Assembly (NCBI GenBank): GCA_016871135.1
Contig: VFZQ01000181.1
Span: forward strand, 1-8,718
Direction of reading: 5' to 3'
Origin: Acidobacteriota bacterium
Lineage (GTDB): Bacteria > Acidobacteriota > Terriglobia > Bryobacterales > Bryobacteraceae
DNA length: 8,718 bases
Position 1 is the stretch's first letter; each line of letters opens with the position of its first letter. Positions 6,255 to 8,718 of the stretch are shown piece by piece. The position numbers were made by a program, and so were the translations under genes. Below the pieces are notes generated by a model. The model did no database searches. It worked only from the letters and a program-made list of their open reading frames with translations, and had not been told where the DNA came from.

Positions 6255-8718
6255 TCAAAAACTCAGCCGAACCGAGAACTGCACCTGGCGGCTCGCGCCG
6301 AGTCCCACGACTTTCTCGACGGTTCCCTGGATCTGGCCGAACGTTCCCGCCGTTGAAGTTGTGTATGGCCTTCCCGGTTGTAGCTGGTTCGCGCCCATGC
6401 CGAGCACATTCGCGAGCCGCGCTACCGGCGCGTCGAAGTTCGCGCGGTTGAAGATGTTGTAGGCCTCCGCGCGGAACTGCGCGTTGAATCGCTCGCTGAT
6501 CTTGAACCGCTTCGACAGCGTCAGATCGAACTGGCTGATCCCGGGTCCGTGAATCGCGCCGCGGCCGAGATTGCCGAATGTCCCCGGCGCGGGAATCGCG
6601 AACGCCGCCGGATTCAGGAACACCGTCTTGTCCGCGTTCTTGATGAACGGGCTGACGCCGGCGACCACATCCGGCCGCCGCACATCGCGCGACGCGCCGC
6701 CGCCCGGAACATTGATCACCGGCTGCGTTCCCGCCTGCGCGCTGTTGAACACCTGGCCCGCCGCGTTGACATGGACGATATCGGGCCGCGTGACGCGGAC
6801 ATCGACCGGCAGACCGCTGCGTGCGTTCCACACGCCGCCCAGATCCCATCCGCCGAAGCGGTGCTGGCGGGCGAAGGGCAACTCGTAGAGGGCGGTGAAG
6901 TTCACGGAGTGCCGCACATCGAAGGCGTTGTTGCCGCGATCGAGGCTGAAATCGAACGGGGAGTGCGTGGTCTGCGATTCGTTCGATCCGCCGGTGTTGC
7001 CGATCGAGTGGCCCCACGTCCATTGCCCGCCGAGCGTGAAGCCCTTGGAGAACCGGCGGTTGAGCGTGGTCTGCAGCGAGTCGTAGTGATCCGTGCCGCC
7101 CGTCGTTTTGTAGTCGATCTCGGCGAAGCGATTGCCGAACTGGCGGATCGCGGCACCCGCCGGTGTGACGCCGGTGACGACATTGGCGATCGACCGGAGA
7201 AAAAGATTGCGGCCCTGGCTGCCGACATACGCGACAGTTGCGACCGCCTGGCCCGGCAACGTCTGTTGGATGCCGAACGTATAACTCAACACTCTTTCTG
7301 GAACCGAATAGCCGGGCGCATAGGCCCGCACGCCGATGCCCGTCGCCGTGTTGATGTTGAAATTCCTGATGGCCGTGAGTGAATCGACCGGATACCGCGC
7401 GGCCGCGCCATTCAGCGTGATCGACACACGATCGCTCTCGATCGGCTGGATGAGATCTTCACCTTGACCGGGGCCGTAGTAGTAGCCCGCGCCCGCGCGA
7501 ATCACTGTCTTGCCTTCGAACCGCTTCGGCGCATAGGCGATACCGAGCCGCGGTCCAAACGCCAGCTTCGAGGTGTGATAGAAAGGCCGGCTTCCCGGCG
7601 CGTCGAGGCCGCCCGTCACGATGTTATAAAGCACCGCGCGGTTTTGCGCTTCGCGCATCGGCGTGTAGTATTCGTAGCGCAAGCCGATGTTCAGCGTCAA
7701 CTCGTTCGACACGCGCCATTCATCTTGCGCGTAGAACGAAAACGCTTCGGTCTTGCCCAGCCGGTTGCCGGTGACGCCGTTGTTGAAGGGGCTCGGCGAG
7801 CTGACGTCGCCGTTGATCACGGCCGTGGCCGGATTGTTGATCAGAAAGTTCTCGAGGTTCGTGAAGGTGTAGGTCGTGCCGCCGAGACGGTCGGTGTATA
7901 GGCGGCTGAGCCGCGCTTCGCCGCCAAACTTTATGTTGTGGTTGCCCTTGATCCAGGACAGGTTATCGATGAAGGACAGCGAGTAGTTCGTGTAGGGCTG
8001 GCCGCGGCCGTTGGTCGCCGAACTGGCGCGCACCTGGCCGCTGGGGATCGCGACGCCGGCGTTGGCGCCTTGTCCGCCGATACCCGTTAACACGGTGGCG
8101 CCGGTGATGTTGATCGTCTTGTCGAACAGATCGGCCGTCGGAGCGACGCCGCTGGTGCGCGTCTTCGGACCGTTGTATCCGAACTTGGTTTCGTTGATCA
8201 CGCTCGAGCTCAAAGTTTGCTGCAAGCTCAACACCGCGTTCTGCGCGGTCGCCTGCGCTCGGAAGGCGCTGCCGCTCACATCGAACGGCGAGGTCGAGGT
8301 GCCGTCGTCGCGGAACCAGCGGAGGTAGGCGCGGTACTTCGAGCTGATGTTGTAGTCGAGCCGCAGACTGGCCGCGTTTTCATCGACGACGGTCTTGGCG
8401 AGGAGTTGCGCGATGTCGAAGTCGGGGTTCGGCGAGGGGCGGTTGCCGATCGGATAAGCGCTGAGCAGCGGACGGATCGATGGATCAATCGTCACCGTGC
8501 GGCCGCCGGCCAAGCGGCCGGCGCGGGCGTTGGCGCTCGGCGTCTGGCCGACCAGGTTGAAGCCGGCGCGCTGGCGCAGACCTTCGTAACTTGAGAAAAA
8601 GAAGAGCTTGTCCTTGACGATGCGGCCGCCGATCGAGCCGCCAAACTGATTGAGTTGCAGGGGGCTTTTGCCGGCGGCGTCGAAGAAGTTGCGGGAATCG
8701 AGCGCGTCGTTGCGCAGG
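6255..8718 (-). CDS. TonB-dependent receptor, Oar-like, C-terminal part (5' end outside window)
   Basis: This is an outer-membrane beta-barrel receptor for TonB-dependent uptake of an unknown, probably large, substrate such as an oligosaccharide. About 820 residues are visible. The frame is open through the right edge: the TTG at 8513 is internal, because upstream codons continue as LRNDALDSRNFFD, QFGGSIGG and KDKLFFFSSYEGLRQR (8577-8717), the conserved plug-to-barrel region of acidobacterial receptors with an N-terminal carboxypeptidase-regulatory-like domain. Further markers are WIKGNHNIKFGGEARL, QDEWRVSNELTLNIGLRYEYY (around 7670-7730), the family hallmark DRGNNAFDVRHSVNF (around 6900-6941), and FRAEAYNIFNRANF near the end. 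The last residues are QVQFSVRLSF; a terminal aromatic after alternating hydrophobic residues is the outer-membrane insertion signal. The signal peptide, regulatory-like domain and most of the plug lie off the window. It is convergent with the mutasome operon and probably functionally unrelated. The substrate cannot be inferred. Confidence 0.93.
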   Translation of the reverse strand, partial: LRNDALDSRNFFDAAGKSPLQLNQFGGSIGGRIVKDKLFFFSSYEGLRQRAGFNLVGQTPSANARAGRLAGGRTVTIDPSIRPLLSAYPIGNRPSPNPDFDIAQLLAKTVVDENAASLRLDYNISSKYRAYLRWFRDDGTSTSPFDVSGSAFRAQATAQNAVLSLQQTLSSSVINETKFGYNGPKTRTSGVAPTADLFDKTINITGATVLTGIGGQGANAGVAIPSGQVRASSATNGRGQPYTNYSLSFIDNLSWIKGNHNIKFGGEARLSRLYTDRLGGTTYTFTNLENFLINNPATAVINGDVSSPSPFNNGVTGNRLGKTEAFSFYAQDEWRVSNELTLNIGLRYEYYTPMREAQNRAVLYNIVTGGLDAPGSRPFYHTSKLAFGPRLGIAYAPKRFEGKTVIRAGAGYYYGPGQGEDLIQPIESDRVSITLNGAAARYPVDSLTAIRNFNINTATGIGVRAYAPGYSVPERVLSYTFGIQQTLPGQAVATVAYVGSQGRNLFLRSIANVVTGVTPAGAAIRQFGNRFAEIDYKTTGGTDHYDSLQTTLNRRFSKGFTLGGQWTWGHSIGNTGGSNESQTTHSPFDFSLDRGNNAFDVRHSVNFTALYELPFARQHRFGGWDLGGVWNARSGLPVDVRVTRPDIVHVNAAGQVFNSAQAGTQPVINVPGGGASRDVRRPDVVAGVSPFIKNADKTVFLNPAAFAIPAPGTFGNLGRGAIHGPGISQFDLTLSKRFKISERFNAQFRAEAYNIFNRANFDAPVARLANVLGMGANQLQPGRPYTTSTAGTFGQIQGTVEKVVGLGASRQVQFSVRLSF

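Noticed and set aside
6549..7382. Open frame on the + strand (277 codons) opposite the receptor gene
   Set aside because: Antisense to well-conserved receptor motifs; arginine/alanine-rich translation without a domain.
8511..8513. TTG as the start of the receptor gene
   Set aside because: The frame continues upstream to the window edge with conserved receptor sequence, so this is an internal leucine codon.

Overview
The window most resembles a chromosomal segment of an acidobacterium, probably of the Solibacter/Bryobacter group. This placement rests on three things: high G+C with strongly C/G-ending codons, a large Oar-like TonB-dependent receptor of the kind greatly expanded in Acidobacteriota, and the particular sequence style of the mutagenesis cassette. 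It is an inference from protein resemblance; no rRNA or marker gene is present.

Layout. (1) Positions 1-1208 on the + strand hold two overlapping genes. The first is the 3' end of a hypothetical gene resembling small proteins often found beside terminase-like genes. The second is a complete 266-residue ATPase related to the motor domain of phage terminase large subunits, which stops where the nuclease domain would start. (2) Positions 1209-1277 are a short gap with a good sigma70-type promoter (TTGACA, 17-base spacer, CATGAT). It is followed by an 11-base tandem direct repeat that contains GAAC-N7-GAAT, a plausible LexA (SOS) operator sitting over the expected transcription start. (3) Positions 1278-6186 are a tightly packed imuA-imuB-dnaE2 operon, the inducible translesion 'mutasome' cassette. 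imuA and imuB abut (TAA then ATG) and imuB and dnaE2 overlap by 8 bases. (4) Positions 6187-6254 are a short convergent gap without an obvious terminator. (5) Positions 6255-8718 on the - strand carry the C-terminal part of an outer-membrane TonB-dependent receptor whose start lies beyond the right edge.

How the parts fit together. The operon encodes a degenerate RecA-like protein (ImuA), a Y-family-like protein lacking the polymerase acidic residues (ImuB, the presumed beta-clamp adaptor with a QHGFF motif), and an error-prone C-family polymerase with all three catalytic aspartates (DnaE2/ImuC). DNA damage would be expected to relieve LexA repression at the promoter and produce all three proteins. 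The terminase-like pair upstream and the receptor downstream are probably separate transcription units. Points worth a second look are the operator architecture, the nuclease-less terminase ATPase, lineage-specific losses of conserved residues in ImuB and in the DnaE2 PHP domain, and a marked change of codon use inside dnaE2.
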